Assembly (NCBI GenBank): GCA_017522105.1
Contig: JAFXAA010000013.1
Location: forward strand, 124,001-188,000
DNA length: 64,000 nucleotides
From: Bacteroidales bacterium
Lineage (GTDB): Bacteria; Bacteroidota; Bacteroidia; Bacteroidales; P3
Direction: 5' to 3'
In this document: in pieces, positions 63,105-64,000 of the stretch
How the letters are laid out: every line of letters starts with the position of its first letter
Position numbering within the stretch: position 1 is the stretch's first letter
Program-made: the position numbers and the translations under genes
The notes under the pieces: model-generated
The model's database searches: none
Told to the model about the DNA's origin: nothing
Seen by the model: only the letters and a program-made list of their open reading frames with translations

Positions 63105-63518
63105 ATGGATCTGACAATAAACATCAAACAGGGGCTTGGCGAGATACGCTTTACGATGCCCGTCGAGGAGGTGGTGGCACGCATGGGCAACGCAGACGAA
63201 GTGGAGAACATAGACAACGCTGCCGATGAATCCACGACCGTTCTACGCTACAAAGACCATGGAATCACGCTCTTCTTCGAGGGCGAGAACCCCACTCTGG
63301 CCTGTATTGACCTGGCCAACGAAGACAGCACACTCTTCGGCGAAAACATATTCGACATGACCGAAAGGCAGATTGTTGAGCTCATGGTCGGACACAACTA
63401 CACCGAACAAGATGCCGACGAGGAAGACTGGGGCGAGCGACGCGTGAGCTTCCCAGAAGGCAACATAGACTTCTACTTCGACGACGGCGACCTCATGTCA
63501 ATCATCCTTGGTCAATGA
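63105..63518 (+). CDS. Hypothetical acidic protein
   Basis: 137 aa, very acidic. Alternating beta pattern (LGEIRFTMPVEEVVARMGN, VLRYKDHGITLFFEGE, FDMTERQIVELMVGHNYTEQ) suggests a small alpha/beta fold, perhaps SMI1/Imm-like, but no family is certain. ATGA overlap with the WbqC gene. Confidence 0.75.
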   Translation: MDLTINIKQGLGEIRFTMPVEEVVARMGNADEVENIDNAADESTTVLRYKDHGITLFFEGENPTLACIDLANEDSTLFGENIFDMTERQIVELMVGHNYTEQDADEEDWGERRVSFPEGNIDFYFDDGDLMSIILGQ

Positions 63519-64000
63519 AAGCCCTGTTCAGCGCAGCCTATTTCCCACCGATTGCATGGCTCGCCGCAGCACTACGCTACGACACCCTATACATCGAAGC
63601 CGTCGAGACCTATCCCAAACAGACCTACCGCAACCGTATGGAGATAATGACCGCCGGCGGAGTGCGAATGCTGACAGTGCCGGTAGTGCGCAGCAATCAT
63701 AGCCGCACCGAAGAAGTCGCTATTGACTGGCGCAACAGATGGAGCACAATACACACGCGCACCATCACCGCCGCCTACAGTGCCTCACCCTACTACCTCT
63801 ACTACAAAGACGGCATAGAACAGCTCCTCGGACAGAGATACGACACCCTGCTGGACCTTGACATCTCTACCATAAAGTGGCTGCTGGCGCAATACAAAAT
63901 CAACACCAAGATAGAAGTCACCACCGAATGGTCGTCACCCAAAAGCGATCCACACGACTACAGGTACACCTTTACACCAAAACGCCCATTCCATACCGAA
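63515..64000 (+). CDS. WbqC family protein (partial, 5' part)
   Basis: 162 codons to the window edge. Seen: FSAAYFPPIAWLAAALRYDTLYIEAVETYPKQTYRNRMEI and VRMLTVPVVRS, typical of WbqC-like proteins, which are linked to glycan (O-antigen amino sugar) biosynthesis. Coupled to the preceding gene. Confidence 0.88.
   Translation, partial: MKALFSAAYFPPIAWLAAALRYDTLYIEAVETYPKQTYRNRMEIMTAGGVRMLTVPVVRSNHSRTEEVAIDWRNRWSTIHTRTITAAYSASPYYLYYKDGIEQLLGQRYDTLLDLDISTIKWLLAQYKINTKIEVTTEWSSPKSDPHDYRYTFTPKRPFHTE

Overview
The window is a chromosomal segment of a member of the Bacteroidales that carries a type IX secretion system (T9SS). Three things point there. The promoters are of the Bacteroidota type, with a -7 box of the form TAnnTTTG and sometimes TTTG about 19 bp upstream. 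The order xerC / hpf / tRNA-Thr-Tyr-Gly-Thr / tuf / tRNA-Trp / secE-nusG-rplKAJL-rpoBC / DUF3467 is typical of the phylum. T9SS sorting domains are visible on two secreted proteins. The species is not identifiable from sequence reading alone.

Layout. 1-5.5 kb: the end of pgi, a giant T9SS-sorted repeat protein and tsaC. 5.6-9.6 kb: a POT peptide transporter, rpsU, rpmB, ssb, a phosphopantetheinyl transferase and DUF3467. 9.9-25.4 kb: the transcription/translation block on the minus strand, five tRNAs, hpf and xerC. 25.5-30.9 kb: a tightly packed six-gene minus-strand operon made of an ECF sigma factor, a small membrane protein (probable anti-sigma), two lipoproteins, a T9SS-sorted subtilase that has lost its nucleophile, and a lipoprotein resembling that subtilase's own N-terminal region. 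31-39 kb: MerR, LptD, an amidase, an ABC ATPase, pyrF and a Dus tRNA synthase. 39.3-42.4 kb: a cupin, then an HxlR / Zn-macrodomain / SirTM / PNPOx-like operon for reversible protein ADP-ribosylation. 42.4-47.1 kb: modular palindromic repeats, an exonuclease, a WYL regulator, a DUF4143 ATPase, and a patch of AT-richer, apparently foreign sequence with a truncated pth and a broken Cys-rich gene. 47.1-53 kb: a small HTH gene, a 6S-like ncRNA candidate, rubrerythrin, a radical SAM gene, smpB, lysC and a membrane protein. 53-64 kb: a GH78 rhamnosidase, aroB, a DUF6266 gene, tRNA-Lys, a TPR protein, rsmA, an MntP-like protein, a U32 peptidase, a hypothetical gene and the start of a WbqC gene.

The most noteworthy points are a clean 12-residue in-frame loss in the EF-Tu G domain, the ECF-sigma operon built around a pseudo-subtilase and a free propeptide-like lipoprotein, the SirTM/macrodomain operon without its usual lipoyl partners, the 6S-like RNA, and several intergenic arrays with an 11-bp period. 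All family assignments come from reading motifs; no database search was run.
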